Part shown: positions 1 to 8,558 of the stretch, piece by piece
Numbering within the stretch: the first letter of the stretch is position 1
How the letters are laid out: every line of letters starts with the position of its first letter
Notes under the pieces: model-generated
Databases searched by the model: none
Seen by the model: the letters and a program-made list of their open reading frames with translations, nothing else
What the model was told of the DNA's origin: nothing
From: Vulcanimicrobiota bacterium
GTDB lineage: Bacteria; Vulcanimicrobiota; Vulcanimicrobiia; Vulcanimicrobiales; Vulcanimicrobiaceae
Direction: 5' to 3'
Assembly (NCBI GenBank): GCA_003140215.1
Contig: PLJL01000007.1
Coordinates: 23,980 to 87,979, forward strand
DNA: 64,000 nt
Program-made: the position numbers and the translations under genes

Positions 1-166
1 CAACCGCGTCCACGTCGACGGGATCGACAAGCAGCGCGTCGGCCAGGTGGCGGCGGAGATCCGTAACCTGCGCCCACCCGAGCCGTACAAGGGCAAGGGC
101 ATCCGGTACTCCGGCGAGGTCGTGCGCAAGAAGCTCGGCAAAGCCGGGAAGGCGGGCAAGAAGTAA
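1..166 (+). CDS. rplF: 50S ribosomal protein L6, C-terminal part
   Basis: The window opens inside this gene; 54 codons and the TAA stop are present. The visible tail contains [22 protein letters not shown], written here only as its key signature VAAxIR...[11 protein letters not shown], which is the hallmark of the L6 C-terminal domain that sits at the base of the L7/L12 stalk in the large subunit. A Lys/Gly-rich tail follows. The stop is directly followed by the rplR start (TAA then ATG sharing an A), the usual spc-operon order. Truncated by the window edge, not by mutation. Confidence 0.93.
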   Translation, partial: NRVHVDGIDKQRVGQVAAEIRNLRPPEPYKGKGIRYSGEVVRKKLGKAGKAGKK

Positions 167-529
167 ATGCCGATCTCACGGACGGCTCAGCGTGCCAAGC
201 GTCATACGCGCCTTCGCAAGAAGGTCGTGGGGACGCCGGCGCGTCCGCGCCTGCAGATCTTCCGCAGCCTGCACCACACCTACGCGTTCGTCGTCGACGA
301 CACGAAGGGCCATACGCTCGTCGCCGCGTCGACGCGCGAAGGCGCCGTCGCCGACGGTTTGGGCTCGCGCACGAACGTCGCCGCGGCTCAGAAGGTCGGC
401 TCGGCGATCGCCCAGCGTGCGAAAGCGGCTGGGATCGATTCCGTCGTGTTCGACACGTCGGGCCATAAATACCACGGTCGCGTTGCCGCTTTGGCGCAAG
501 CGGCCCGCGATGCGGGACTGGAGTTCTAG
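167..529 (+). CDS. rplR: 50S ribosomal protein L18
   Basis: Full-length 120-residue L18, the protein that binds 5S rRNA together with L5 in the central protuberance. The basic N-terminus (RAKRHTRLRKKV.GT..RPRL), the F.S..H.YA.V.DD segment and the C-terminal GH.YHGRVAALA..AR..GLEF are all family hallmarks. The ATG overlaps the rplF stop by one base and rpsE follows after 3 bases, so it is translated as part of the spc-type operon. Length and ends are normal. Confidence 0.96.
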   Translation: MPISRTAQRAKRHTRLRKKVVGTPARPRLQIFRSLHHTYAFVVDDTKGHTLVAASTREGAVADGLGSRTNVAAAQKVGSAIAQRAKAAGIDSVVFDTSGHKYHGRVAALAQAARDAGLEF

Positions 530-532
530 CGC

Positions 533-1042
533 ATGTATAATCGAGGCGGTCGCGACCGCGACAACCAGGGTTTCGAAGAGGCGGTCGTGCGCATCAACCG
601 CGTGGCGAAAGTCGTCAAGGGCGGTAAGCGCTTCAGCTTCAGCGCGCTCGTCGTCGTCGGCGACAAGAAGGGCCGCGTCGGCTTCGCCATCGGCAAAGCC
701 GGCGAAGTTCCCGAAGCGATTCGCAAGGGCGTCGAGCAGGCGCGCAAGGCGCTCATCACCGTTCCGATGATCGAGAAGACGATCCCGCACCAGGTCAACG
801 TCCAGGTCGGATCCGGACACGTGATGCTCAAGCCGGCCTCGCCCGGAACGGGCGTGATCGCGGGCGGCGCGATGCGCGCGGTCCTCGAGCTCGCCGGCAT
901 CCACGACATCGTCACCAAGTCGCTGGGGACCAACAACCCCATCAACGTCGTGCTCGCGACCTTCGCGGCACTGAGCTCGCTCAAGACGGCCGAGAAGGTC
1001 GCGCAGCTGCGCGGCAAGACGGTTGCGGAACTGTACGCATAA
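533..1042 (+). CDS. rpsE: 30S ribosomal protein S5
   Basis: 169-residue S5. The N-terminal dsRNA-binding-type domain carries the signature [18 protein letters not shown] and the glycine loop [17 protein letters not shown]; the C-terminal domain has [20 protein letters not shown] and [14 protein letters not shown]5 acts in decoding fidelity in the small subunit. The TAA stop shares its last base with the ATG of rplO. The gene rpmD (L30), which normally separates rpsE from rplO, is absent here. Confidence 0.97.
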   Translation: MYNRGGRDRDNQGFEEAVVRINRVAKVVKGGKRFSFSALVVVGDKKGRVGFAIGKAGEVPEAIRKGVEQARKALITVPMIEKTIPHQVNVQVGSGHVMLKPASPGTGVIAGGAMRAVLELAGIHDIVTKSLGTNNPINVVLATFAALSSLKTAEKVAQLRGKTVAELYA

Positions 1043-1641
1043 TGGCTGAGAAGAAAACTGTACGCAAGGCCGCGGCGGCTCGCAAGGCGGCCGGCGACAC
1101 GGGTGCCGTGGCGACGCTTCCGGCGCCGGCGTTCTCGCTCGCCACGCTCAAACCGAATCTCCATTCGCGTCCCAAGCGCGTGCGCATCGGGCGTGGCCAC
1201 GGTTCGGGGATGGTCAAGACCGGCGGCGAGGGCGGCAAGGGTCAGACCGTGCGCTCCGGCGGCGGCAAAGGTCCCGCGTTCGAAGGCGGACAGACGCCGT
1301 GGAACCGGCGTCTGCCGATCCGTCGCGGTGTGTCGCAGAAGTCGCGCGATATCGGGCATTTCCGCCAGACCTACGCGGTGATCAACATCGGCGATCTCAA
1401 CGGTTGGGACGCGGCGATCGAGGTCAGCCCGCAGTCGTTGCGCCAGCACGGTAAGCTGAAGAGCACCAAGGACGGCGTCAAGATCCTGGGCGGGTCGACG
1501 AAGTCCAAGAAGCTCGACGGGCAGCTGCCGGCCGGCTTGAAGTTCCGCGACGTGTTGTTTTCCGCGTCCGCGCGCGAAGCGCTCGCCGCCGTGGGCGCCG
1601 ACTTCGGCGACGCCACCACCACCGAGACGACGGGAGCCTAG
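1042..1641 (+). CDS. rplO: 50S ribosomal protein L15 with N-terminal extension
   Basis: 199 residues, about 50 longer than typical bacterial L15. The conserved start of L15 (LKPN..SRPKRVRIGRGHGSGMVKT.GEGGKGQ...GG) begins only at about residue 35, after an Ala/Lys-rich extension. The core FEGGQTPWNRRLPIRRG and the C-terminal KILGG...KKLDGQLPAGLKFRDVLFSASAREAL region are present. The ATG overlaps the rpsE stop, so the extension is translated unless an internal start is used. secY follows after 9 bases. Confidence 0.94.
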   Translation: MAEKKTVRKAAAARKAAGDTGAVATLPAPAFSLATLKPNLHSRPKRVRIGRGHGSGMVKTGGEGGKGQTVRSGGGKGPAFEGGQTPWNRRLPIRRGVSQKSRDIGHFRQTYAVINIGDLNGWDAAIEVSPQSLRQHGKLKSTKDGVKILGGSTKSKKLDGQLPAGLKFRDVLFSASAREALAAVGADFGDATTTETTGA

Positions 1642-1650
1642 CTCCGCCTC

Positions 1651-2943
1651 GTGCTGAACACCCTTCGTAACGCGCTGACCGTCCCGGACATCCGCAAGCG
1701 GATCTTGTTCGTCTTCTTCGCGTTCGCGGTGTTCGTGTTCATGATCCACGTGCAGCTGCCCAATGTGAACCAGGCGCAGTGGAACCAGCTCATCCAGTCG
1801 GGTGCGTTCTACCAGTTCCTGGGCTTCCTCTCGGGCGGCGCGCTGCAGAAGCTCTCGATCATCGCGATGGGGATCACGCCGTACATCAACGCGTCGATCA
1901 TCATGCAGCTCATGACGGTGGTCATCCCGCAGCTCGAAGAGATGGCGAAGAAGGGCGGCGAGGAAGGCCGCAAGACGATCAGCCGCTACACGCGCTGGCT
2001 GACGATGCTGCTGGGCACGATCCAGGCCACCTCGATGTCGATCGCGATGAGCCGCGGCGGCGTGTTCTACGACCACTCCTGGCAGTTCATGGTCTACGCG
2101 GTGATCGCGTTCGTCGCCGGGACGATGTTCCTGATGTGGCTGGGCGAGCAGATCACCGACAAGGGGATCGGCAACGGCGTGTCGCTGATCATCTTCGTCG
2201 GCATCGTGCTGCGTTTCCCGACCCAGGTCGGGCAGACGTTCTCGTTGGCCGGCAAAGGCAACGTGAACTGGTTCGGGATCATCCTGTGGCTGGCGATCGC
2301 GCTGGTCACGATCGTCTCGATCGTCTTCATGTACCAGGGGCAGCGCCGCATCCCGGTTCAGCAAGCCCGCCGGGTCATCGGGCGCAAGATGTATGCCGGG
2401 CGCTCGAGCTACATCCCGCTGCGCCTCAACAACGCGGGCGTCATCTCGATCATCTTCGCGATCTCGATCCTGCTGCTGCCCCAACAGGCCTTGTCGTGGT
2501 TCGGCGGAGCGAACGGCGGGAAGGGCGTTGCCGGGACGATCTCGTTCTACATCCAGACGTATTTCGGGCCGAGCTCGTTCCTGTACAACTTGGTCTACTT
2601 CTTGCTGGTCGTCGTGTTCACGTTCTTCTACTCCGCGATCGTCGTCAACACCAAAGACATCGCCGACAACCTCAAGAAATCCGGCTCGTTCATCCCCGGG
2701 ATCCGGCCCGGCCAGCCGACCGTCGACTACATCAACAAGATCCTGGTGCGCATCACCACCGCCGCGGCGATCTACCTCGGCGTCCTGGCGGTCCTGCCGT
2801 CGCTGCAGCGCGACGTCGGCGTGACGTCGCTGTACATCGGCTCGACCTCGCTGCTCATCGTCGTCGGCGTGGCGCTCGACTCGATCACCCAGATCGAAGC
2901 GCGTCTGGCGATGCGCGACTATCGCGGGTTCATAAACAAGTGA
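1651..2943 (+). CDS. secY: Sec translocon channel subunit SecY
   Basis: 430 residues with about ten hydrophobic membrane segments, the length and layout of bacterial SecY. It forms the channel for Sec-dependent export and membrane insertion with SecE and SecG. Recognisable segments are [19 protein letters not shown] (here [15 protein letters not shown]), GNGVSLIIF in the central part, the cytoplasmic loop [14 protein letters not shown], and [17 protein letters not shown]. The start is GTG. The TGA stop overlaps the GTG start of adk by 4 bases, giving tight coupling. Confidence 0.97.
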   Translation: MLNTLRNALTVPDIRKRILFVFFAFAVFVFMIHVQLPNVNQAQWNQLIQSGAFYQFLGFLSGGALQKLSIIAMGITPYINASIIMQLMTVVIPQLEEMAKKGGEEGRKTISRYTRWLTMLLGTIQATSMSIAMSRGGVFYDHSWQFMVYAVIAFVAGTMFLMWLGEQITDKGIGNGVSLIIFVGIVLRFPTQVGQTFSLAGKGNVNWFGIILWLAIALVTIVSIVFMYQGQRRIPVQQARRVIGRKMYAGRSSYIPLRLNNAGVISIIFAISILLLPQQALSWFGGANGGKGVAGTISFYIQTYFGPSSFLYNLVYFLLVVVFTFFYSAIVVNTKDIADNLKKSGSFIPGIRPGQPTVDYINKILVRITTAAAIYLGVLAVLPSLQRDVGVTSLYIGSTSLLIVVGVALDSITQIEARLAMRDYRGFINK

Positions 2944-3596
2944 ATCTGATATTCCTGGGGCCGCCCGGCGCCGGGAAGGGCACCCAGGCGAAGGTGCTCG
3001 AGGAGAAGTTCGGCTACCGGCAGATCTCGACCGGTGACATCCTGCGCCGGCATGTGGCCGAAGGGACGCCGCTGGGCGTCGAGGCGAAGGGCTACATGAG
3101 CCGGGGGGATCTCGTCCCCGACGAGCTGATCCTTCGCATGATGGACGGTGAGCTCGAACAGTCGAGCGACGTCATCCTCGACGGCTTTCCGCGCAACGTC
3201 GCGCAGGCGACGGCGCTCGACGAGCTGCTCGCGCGTAAGAAGCGCAACGCCGTGGCGGTGCTGTTCGACGTGGACCGCGACGTCTTGACCGATCGCCTGA
3301 CCGGACGTTGGACGCACCCGGGCTCGGGCCGAACGTATCACGCCAAGAACAACCCGCCGAAGGTTCCCGAAATCGACGACGTCACCGGCGAGCCGCTCGT
3401 GCAGCGACCGGACGATGCCGAAGAGACGGTCAAGAACCGTCTTGCGGTGTACGACGAGCAGACGGCGCCGCTGATCGCCTACTACGACGATCCCGGCGAT
3501 TCACGCCTTGCGCGCGTCGATGCGCTCGCCCCGATCGAAAAGGTCTCGCGTCAGCTGATCGACTTCGTTCGCAGCCACCCAAACGGTGCCGCATGA
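2940..3596 (+). CDS. adk: Adenylate kinase
   Basis: 218 residues from a GTG that overlaps the secY stop. It catalyses ATP + AMP = 2 ADP in the cytoplasm. The P-loop [10 protein letters not shown] lies at residues 7-16, the AMP-binding STGDILR near 30, and the DGFPRN motif near 80. The long-form LID ([13 protein letters not shown]...) is present but without zinc-binding cysteines. A much longer open frame runs upstream through secY, but the P-loop position fixes this start. The stop overlaps the map start by 4 bases. Confidence 0.97.
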   Translation: MNLIFLGPPGAGKGTQAKVLEEKFGYRQISTGDILRRHVAEGTPLGVEAKGYMSRGDLVPDELILRMMDGELEQSSDVILDGFPRNVAQATALDELLARKKRNAVAVLFDVDRDVLTDRLTGRWTHPGSGRTYHAKNNPPKVPEIDDVTGEPLVQRPDDAEETVKNRLAVYDEQTAPLIAYYDDPGDSRLARVDALAPIEKVSRQLIDFVRSHPNGAA

Positions 3597-4396
3597 TCAG
3601 CATCAAGTCGGCGCGCGAGATCGAGATCATGCGCCGCAGCGGCAAGATCACGTCCAAGACGCTCGAGCGCTTGATGGCCGCCGCACGTCCCGGCGTTACG
3701 ACGGCCCAACTCGACCGCATCGCCGACGAGTCGATCCGCTCGATGGGGGGCGTCCCGACCTTCATCGGCTACAACGGCTACCCGTCGGCGATCTGCACCT
3801 CGGTCAACGACGAGGTCGTGCACGGGATGCCCGGCAAGCGCGTGCTCGCCGACGGCGACTTGCTCTCGCTCGACATCGGGACGACGCTCGAGGGCTACGT
3901 CTCGGACTCCGCCATCACCGTCGCGATCGGCAACGTGAGCGAGGCGGCGCAGCGGCTGATGCGCGTCACCCAGGAGTGCCTGATGTTGGGCATCGCCCAG
4001 ATGCAGGTGGGCAACCATCTGGGGGACATCGGTCACGCGGTCCAGCAGCACGCCGAGTCCAACGGGTACGGCGTCGTGCGCGCGCTGGTCGGCCACGGGA
4101 TCGGCCGCAAGATGCACGAGGACCCGCAGGTTCCCAATTACGGCAGCCCCGGCCAGGGGACGCTCCTGCGCAACGGGCTGGTCCTGGCGATCGAGCCCAT
4201 GATCACCGAGGGCACGTGGGAGGTCGCAACCCTCGAGGACGGCTGGACGGTCGTAACCGAGGATGGTAAGCTAGCGGCGCACTTCGAGCATACGATCGCG
4301 ATCACGGACCACGGTCCCAAGATCCTGACGTTGCGGGACGTCGCCGAGCACCCGGACGTAGCTCGCTATCGTCCTTCCGAAGAGGTCGCGGCCTGA
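3593..4396 (+). CDS. map: Type I methionine aminopeptidase
   Basis: 267 residues starting at the ATG that overlaps the adk stop. It removes the initiator Met from nascent proteins. All five metal ligands of the pita-bread fold can be placed: the Asp of LSLDIGT, the Asp of GYVSDSA, the His of VGHGIGR, the Glu of LAIEPM and the Glu of HFEHTIAI. The adk-map order after secY is standard. infA, which often follows map, is not present; the next gene is rpmJ after 40 bases. Confidence 0.97.
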   Translation: MISIKSAREIEIMRRSGKITSKTLERLMAAARPGVTTAQLDRIADESIRSMGGVPTFIGYNGYPSAICTSVNDEVVHGMPGKRVLADGDLLSLDIGTTLEGYVSDSAITVAIGNVSEAAQRLMRVTQECLMLGIAQMQVGNHLGDIGHAVQQHAESNGYGVVRALVGHGIGRKMHEDPQVPNYGSPGQGTLLRNGLVLAIEPMITEGTWEVATLEDGWTVVTEDGKLAAHFEHTIAITDHGPKILTLRDVAEHPDVARYRPSEEVAA

Positions 4397-4436
4397 TGGC
4401 TTCCGGCCGCACCCATCACCCAGCAAGAGCAGCATC

Positions 4437-4553
4437 ATGAAAGTTCGTCCTAGCGTCAAGCGCATCTGCGATGCGTGCAAGATCATTCGCCGCGAAGGTA
4501 AAGTGCGCGTGATCTGCGCCGTCAACCCGAAGCACAAGCAGGTTCAAGGATAA
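4437..4553 (+). CDS. rpmJ: 50S ribosomal protein L36
   Basis: A 38-residue protein with the complete zinc-binding set of the C+ form of L36: C11, C14, C27 and H33, in the frame [14 protein letters not shown]...R.GKV.VIC.NPKHKQ. L36 is a small stabilising protein of the large subunit. Its TAA overlaps the ATG of rpsM by one base. The upstream gap from map contains AGCAAGAGCAGCATC, which offers a weak Shine-Dalgarno. Confidence 0.96.
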   Translation: MKVRPSVKRICDACKIIRREGKVRVICAVNPKHKQVQG

Positions 4554-4933
4554 TGGCTCGAATCAGCGGCATCGATCTTCCGCGCGACAAGCGCATCGAG
4601 ATCGGTCTCACCTACATCTTCGGGATCGGGCTCCCGACGGCGAAGAAGATCCTCGCGCAAACGGGGGTTAGCCCCGACACGCGCGTCAAGGACCTGTCCG
4701 TCGAGGACGAGCATCGCTTGCGCGAAGTCGTCGATGCGCTCAAGGTCGAGGGCGATCTGCGCCGCGACATCGCGTCGAACATCAAGCGTCTCACCGACAT
4801 CGGCTGCTACCGCGGCTTGCGCCATCGGCGCGGCCTGCCGGTACGCGGTCAACGGACCAAAACCAACGCACGCACCCGCAAGGGGCCCAAGCGCACCGTC
4901 GCCGGCAAGAAGAAGACCGCCACCAAGAAGTAA
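4553..4933 (+). CDS. rpsM: 30S ribosomal protein S13
   Basis: 126-residue S13, which contacts the P-site tRNA and the S19 partner in the head of the small subunit. [10 protein letters not shown] at the N-terminus, the helix-two-turn-helix [43 protein letters not shown] and the Lys-rich tail are all present. In almost all bacteria rpsK follows immediately. Here an intrinsic terminator follows and rpsK is 39.4 kb away on the same strand. Confidence 0.97.
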   Translation: MARISGIDLPRDKRIEIGLTYIFGIGLPTAKKILAQTGVSPDTRVKDLSVEDEHRLREVVDALKVEGDLRRDIASNIKRLTDIGCYRGLRHRRGLPVRGQRTKTNARTRKGPKRTVAGKKKTATKK

Positions 4934-4981
4934 CCTCGTGCGAGGGACGACGCGAGCGGCGCGGTAGGCTAGAACGGGCAC

Positions 4982-5021
4982 GCGGCCCTCGCACCTCGAG
5001 TGTGAGGGCCGCTTCTTTTTT
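4982..5021 (+). terminator. Strong intrinsic terminator after rpsM
   Basis: A 13-bp stem (4982-4994 with 5000-5012, one G-T pair) closes a 5-base loop and is followed at once by a T-rich run TTCTTTTTTT. It lies 48 bases after the rpsM stop and ends the first half of the split ribosomal-protein operon. It also shows that translation of the next gene must begin downstream of 5021. Confidence 0.9.
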
Positions 5022-5073
5022 CGGCGACTGGTTGTGCGGCGGAGGTGTACGTGGAGAAATCGAAACGACTCCC

Positions 5074-5658
5074 ATGGATTTCGGGCGGCTAGACGGACTG
5101 TCGGAACGTCGCTACCGTGTGAGCACGACGCCGTACCTGCCGCAGGGCGACTTGATCGACTTTCCGTGCTTTACCGAAAACCCCACCAGCAGCTTGATCT
5201 TGACGATCGAGCCGCACGACGGTGCAGCGTGGTATGCCGACGTTCGGTCGAACACGGCCGACGTCGGGCGGTTCTGGGCGACTAGCGATCCGTACGTCTT
5301 CTGTTCACTTTTTGGCGACGCGGCGTACTGGGTGGACGTACGGGACCCGCGCTCCGTTGTCGGCTATCCCGCACACAACCTGGGCGGCAATGAACCGCTG
5401 TTTGTGAAGCACCACGACCTGCTGCTGTTTTCCGACGGGGCATCGATCCAGGCGTATGATCCCAGCGGATTTCGCTGGCGCACGGCTCGGTTGGCCTTTG
5501 ATGAGATCATCGAATTCGTCGTCGACGGTGACGTACTGCGCGGTGTGGCGGACGACTACCCGGACCATAAGGTTCCATTCACTGTCGACCTCAAGACAGG
5601 CGCGCACGAGGGCGGCTTCCCCGGATGGGAAGGGCGGGTACAGCGGCTCCTCGACTAG
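5074..5658 (+). CDS. Hypothetical protein, possible beta-propeller fragment
   Basis: 194 residues from the ATG at 5074. The open frame extends back to 5002, but that lies inside the terminator hairpin, and GGAG sits about 20 bases upstream of 5074. I recognise no family. The protein is acidic and rich in aromatic residues, with alternating hydrophobic strands (ILTIEPHDGAAWY, YWVDVRDP, LLLFSDGASIQAYDP), which suggests a beta-sheet fold such as a few propeller blades. No signal peptide or membrane segment is seen. It stands alone between the terminator and the next gene. Confidence 0.7.
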   Translation: MDFGRLDGLSERRYRVSTTPYLPQGDLIDFPCFTENPTSSLILTIEPHDGAAWYADVRSNTADVGRFWATSDPYVFCSLFGDAAYWVDVRDPRSVVGYPAHNLGGNEPLFVKHHDLLLFSDGASIQAYDPSGFRWRTARLAFDEIIEFVVDGDVLRGVADDYPDHKVPFTVDLKTGAHEGGFPGWEGRVQRLLD

Positions 5659-5726
5659 TGTCACGTCGCTGACATCTCCGGTCTGCGGCGAGGCCTAGTC
5701 CGCGCGACGGGCGAAGCGCGGCCGCG

Positions 5727-6707
5727 ATGGCAGCATTGACCGATATCGACCTGGAAACAACGCGCGCTGGATTCCTCGCCGGAGCAGCTGCGCTGCTCGC
5801 GGTGCCTGCGGTTGCAGCCGAATCGACCGTCATCATTCCGACCGCGTTTGATGGTGGGCGGTTTTTTGCAATCCCGCGGGTTGCGAGTGACGGTGCGGTG
5901 ATGCGGTTGTGGCTCGATACCGACGGCGGCGGGTTCGTGTTTGCCGAGGCGGTCGAGCGCTGGAAACTGCCGGTGCTGCCCGGGCCTGGCGGGCGCAAGG
6001 GGCACTGGACGCGCCTGCCGGCGTTCGATCCGTCGGTCTCGGTTCCGCCGCCGCGCGGGCGCGATGGGCTGCTGCCGATCTTCACTCGCGACGAGGCCGA
6101 CCGGCGCGACGCGATCCTGGCCGGGTTCGACGGCCAACTCGGCGCGAGCTGGTTCCAGGAGCGGGTGTGGATGTTCGACTACGTCCGACGCCGCGTGCTG
6201 TTGCGCAGCGCGCTCGCCGGCACCGACGGCGTCAAGATCCCGGTGCGTTTCCGCACCGACGCCGCCGGCGCGCGGCGCGACGGCGCGCAGAGTCCGCGCC
6301 TCGACATTGCGATCGGGGGCGGGGCGCTCGCCGCGAGCCTCGACATCGCGGCCACCGTCGCGTTGACGGAGACCGCGCGCACGCTGGTCGAGAGCGGTCC
6401 GCGCGCGGTGCGCGCCACCAGCTTCGTGCGCCGCAAAACGTTTGCCGCATGGCAGAGGGCGCACCCCCAGTGGCACGTGCTGCGAGACGTCTCGCCGAAC
6501 GCCGGGATCGACGCGATCCGCGTTCCCGCGGTGCAACTCGGCCCGATCGACTTGGGGACGGCGTGGTTCACGACGCGCCCGGGCGACGACGTCTTCGAAG
6601 GCGACGACGACATCGACGCCAAGCTCGGCGCGCCCGCGTTCTACGGGCGCACGGTCTCGCTTGACTATCCCGCGGGGGTGCTCGCGCTGCGCAGCGGCGT
6701 CAGCTAG
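5727..6707 (+). CDS. Exported protein with aspartyl-protease-like fold
   Basis: 326 residues. The N-terminus has an Arg followed by the hydrophobic stretch AGFLAGAAALLAVPAVAAES, a likely signal peptide with cleavage after AVAAE. The segment MRLWLDTDGGGFVF at about residue 60 resembles the DTG(A/S) active-site strand of retropepsin-like proteases but reads DTDGG, so catalysis is doubtful. A second half with IRVPAVQLGPIDLGTAWFTTRP and a C-terminal GAPAFYGRTVSLDYPAGVLAL resembles the 'G..fl....v..D' end of that family. It ends tail to tail with the ornithine cyclodeaminase-like gene, overlapping it by 8 bases. Confidence 0.7.
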   Translation: MAALTDIDLETTRAGFLAGAAALLAVPAVAAESTVIIPTAFDGGRFFAIPRVASDGAVMRLWLDTDGGGFVFAEAVERWKLPVLPGPGGRKGHWTRLPAFDPSVSVPPPRGRDGLLPIFTRDEADRRDAILAGFDGQLGASWFQERVWMFDYVRRRVLLRSALAGTDGVKIPVRFRTDAAGARRDGAQSPRLDIAIGGGALAASLDIAATVALTETARTLVESGPRAVRATSFVRRKTFAAWQRAHPQWHVLRDVSPNAGIDAIRVPAVQLGPIDLGTAWFTTRPGDDVFEGDDDIDAKLGAPAFYGRTVSLDYPAGVLALRSGVS

Positions 6708-7659
6708 GGATCGGGAGCTTCGCGCCGCGGCCTTCGACGATGCAGGTGTCGAAGACGTGGGATGCAGCGGCGATGTCCCAGAGTCCGATTCCCAGCGACT
6801 CGAACAGCGTGATCTGATCGTCGGCGGTGCGGCCGAGGGTGTGGCCGGCGACGACGTCGCTCAGCAGCGTCGCGCGCTCCCAGGACCAGTCCCCGCTTTC
6901 GTTCGCGGCTTGGAGATCGCCTGACTCGACCTTGGCCTGCGCCAGGTCTTCGACGGCGACGACGCTCGCGCGGGTGACCGTTTCGACATCGATCTCCTGT
7001 GCGGTCGCGCGGTTCGAGCCGGCGGCGTTCACGTGCGTGCCCGGGCGCAGCCAGGCGCCTTCGAGGACCGGCTTCGAGGCGCTGGTCATCGTGCAGACCA
7101 CGTCGGCTTCGGCGACGGCGTCGCGCGCGCTGTCGACCGGTTCGACGGCATGGCCGATGCGCGCAGCCATCTCTTCGCAGAACGCCGCTCGGCGTTGGGG
7201 ATCGCGGCCGTAGACGAGGACGCGGGTGAAGTCGCGGACGTGGAAGCAGGCTTCGAGTTGCGAGCGCGCCTGCCAGCCCGTGCCGATCACGGCGAGCGTG
7301 TGCGCGTCGGTGCGCGCGAGAAAACGGGTCGCGACTCCGGAGGCGGCGCCGGTCCGAATCTGGCCGAGTGCGTCGGCTTCCATCAGCGCCAGCATCTCGC
7401 CGTTGTCGTTGAACAACGTGTACCAGAAGCGCGCGCCGCGCCCTTTCATCGCGACCGTGTACGTCTTGTGCCCCATCCGGCTCTCGTACGATGCCGCGAG
7501 CACCTGGATCACCGCCGAGGGCAGGTAGGCGCGCTGCCGGGGGCGGTTCTGCGCGCGGCCTTCGGCGAGCGCGCGGGCGGCGTGCTCGACCAGGATGAGC
7601 GCGTCGCGCATCGTCAGCGTTGCGACGACGTCGCCTTCCGTGAGGTAGAGCGGGTTCAC
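6700..7659 (-). CDS. Ornithine cyclodeaminase/mu-crystallin family protein
   Basis: 319 residues. The N-terminal part has GHKTYTVAMKGRGA and the Lys/Arg/Asp substrate region. A Rossmann NAD(P)-binding motif, AVIGTGWQARSQLEA, lies at about residue 125, followed by VYGRDPQRR and ADVVCTMTSASKPVL. Family members deaminate and cyclise ornithine or act as NAD(P)H-dependent imine reductases or amino-acid dehydrogenases, and the substrate cannot be read from sequence. The ATG overlaps the stop of the upstream dehydrogenase gene by 4 bases, so the two are one operon and probably one pathway. Confidence 0.88.
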   Translation of the reverse strand: MNPLYLTEGDVVATLTMRDALILVEHAARALAEGRAQNRPRQRAYLPSAVIQVLAASYESRMGHKTYTVAMKGRGARFWYTLFNDNGEMLALMEADALGQIRTGAASGVATRFLARTDAHTLAVIGTGWQARSQLEACFHVRDFTRVLVYGRDPQRRAAFCEEMAARIGHAVEPVDSARDAVAEADVVCTMTSASKPVLEGAWLRPGTHVNAAGSNRATAQEIDVETVTRASVVAVEDLAQAKVESGDLQAANESGDWSWERATLLSDVVAGHTLGRTADDQITLFESLGIGLWDIAAASHVFDTCIVEGRGAKLPIPS

Positions 7660-8501
7660 GCGCGCCCTGAACCAACGATGCCGGCGTCTTCACTGCCGAA
7701 GCCGGCTGCGATGTAGCGCTCGTAGAGCGCGCCCACGGCTGGGACGACGTCGAGCTTGTCGCCGTGACGCGCCGCCTCGTCTTCCATCAGCCGCAAGTCC
7801 TTGCGCGCCATGGTCAGCTCGAAGCTGGCCTCGTAGTTGCCCTCGGCCATCGCCTTGCCGCGCCCTTGGATTGCGTTGCCCGGGTTGAACTCGCTGAAGA
7901 GCGCGTGTGCATCCTTGGGATCGATCCCCAGCGAGCGACTGAGCTTGTAGACGTCGGCCAGTCCGCCGGCGATCACCAGCAGCATCATGTTGCCGAACAG
8001 CTTGAACGAGGCACCGCGCGTGGGATCGTCGCCCAGCTCAAGGATCTTGCCGGTCAACGGCGCGAGCAGCGGCTTGACCCGCGCCCGGACCGCCGGGTCG
8101 CCCGAGAGCAGCATCAGTCCCGTGCCGTCGCGCGTGTTCTTGGGCCCCATGAAGACCGGCGTGTGAACGTAGGTGCGGCCACGCTCTTTCCAGCGGGCGA
8201 CCCGTTCGCCGGTCGGGGTCGGCGCGAGCGTGGTGTGGTCGAGGATCACGGCGGTCGGCAGAATGACGTCGTGCAACGGCTCGAGCACCGCGTCCACCGA
8301 CGCGTCGTCGCTGAGCGTGAGGTGGATCTCCGACGCGCCGCGGACCGCGTCGGCGACGTCGGCGAACGCCTTGGCGCCGTCGGCCTCGAGAGCGCGCGCC
8401 TTTTCGGGCGTGCGGTTCCAGACATGGACCGTCTCGCCGTTCTCGAGCATGTGGCGCACGAACCCCGCGCCGAGCAGTCCGGTACCTAGATAAGCGATCA
8501 A
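7656..8501 (-). CDS. 3-hydroxyisobutyrate dehydrogenase family oxidoreductase
   Basis: 281 residues. The N-terminal dinucleotide fold starts MIAYLGTGLLGAGFVRHM and continues with VWNRTPEKA, the NADP-type signature of beta-hydroxyacid dehydrogenases. The catalytic-lysine region is represented by ASFKLFGNMMLLVIAGGLADVYKL, in the place of the usual G...K..NN. The Ser/Thr-rich T.LAPTPTGERVA and the phosphate loop also fit. Other possible substrates are glyoxylate or succinic semialdehyde. First gene of a two-gene operon with the cyclodeaminase-like gene. Confidence 0.88.
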   Translation of the reverse strand: MIAYLGTGLLGAGFVRHMLENGETVHVWNRTPEKARALEADGAKAFADVADAVRGASEIHLTLSDDASVDAVLEPLHDVILPTAVILDHTTLAPTPTGERVARWKERGRTYVHTPVFMGPKNTRDGTGLMLLSGDPAVRARVKPLLAPLTGKILELGDDPTRGASFKLFGNMMLLVIAGGLADVYKLSRSLGIDPKDAHALFSEFNPGNAIQGRGKAMAEGNYEASFELTMARKDLRLMEDEAARHGDKLDVVPAVGALYERYIAAGFGSEDAGIVGSGRA

Positions 8502-8558
8502 GCGTGTTCTCCTGTCATGCTCGTCTTGTTCGCGCGGCAGCGCGGCTTTCCGGCCGCC

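Noticed and set aside
526..2484. 652-codon minus-strand frame over rpsE-rplO-secY
   Set aside because: Low-complexity composition (Arg, Asp, His) typical of shadow frames in high-GC genes.
1779..2939. Long open frame that joins a secY shadow to adk
   Set aside because: The upstream part is Arg/His/Asp-rich antisense-like sequence inside secY. The P-loop position fixes adk at 2940.
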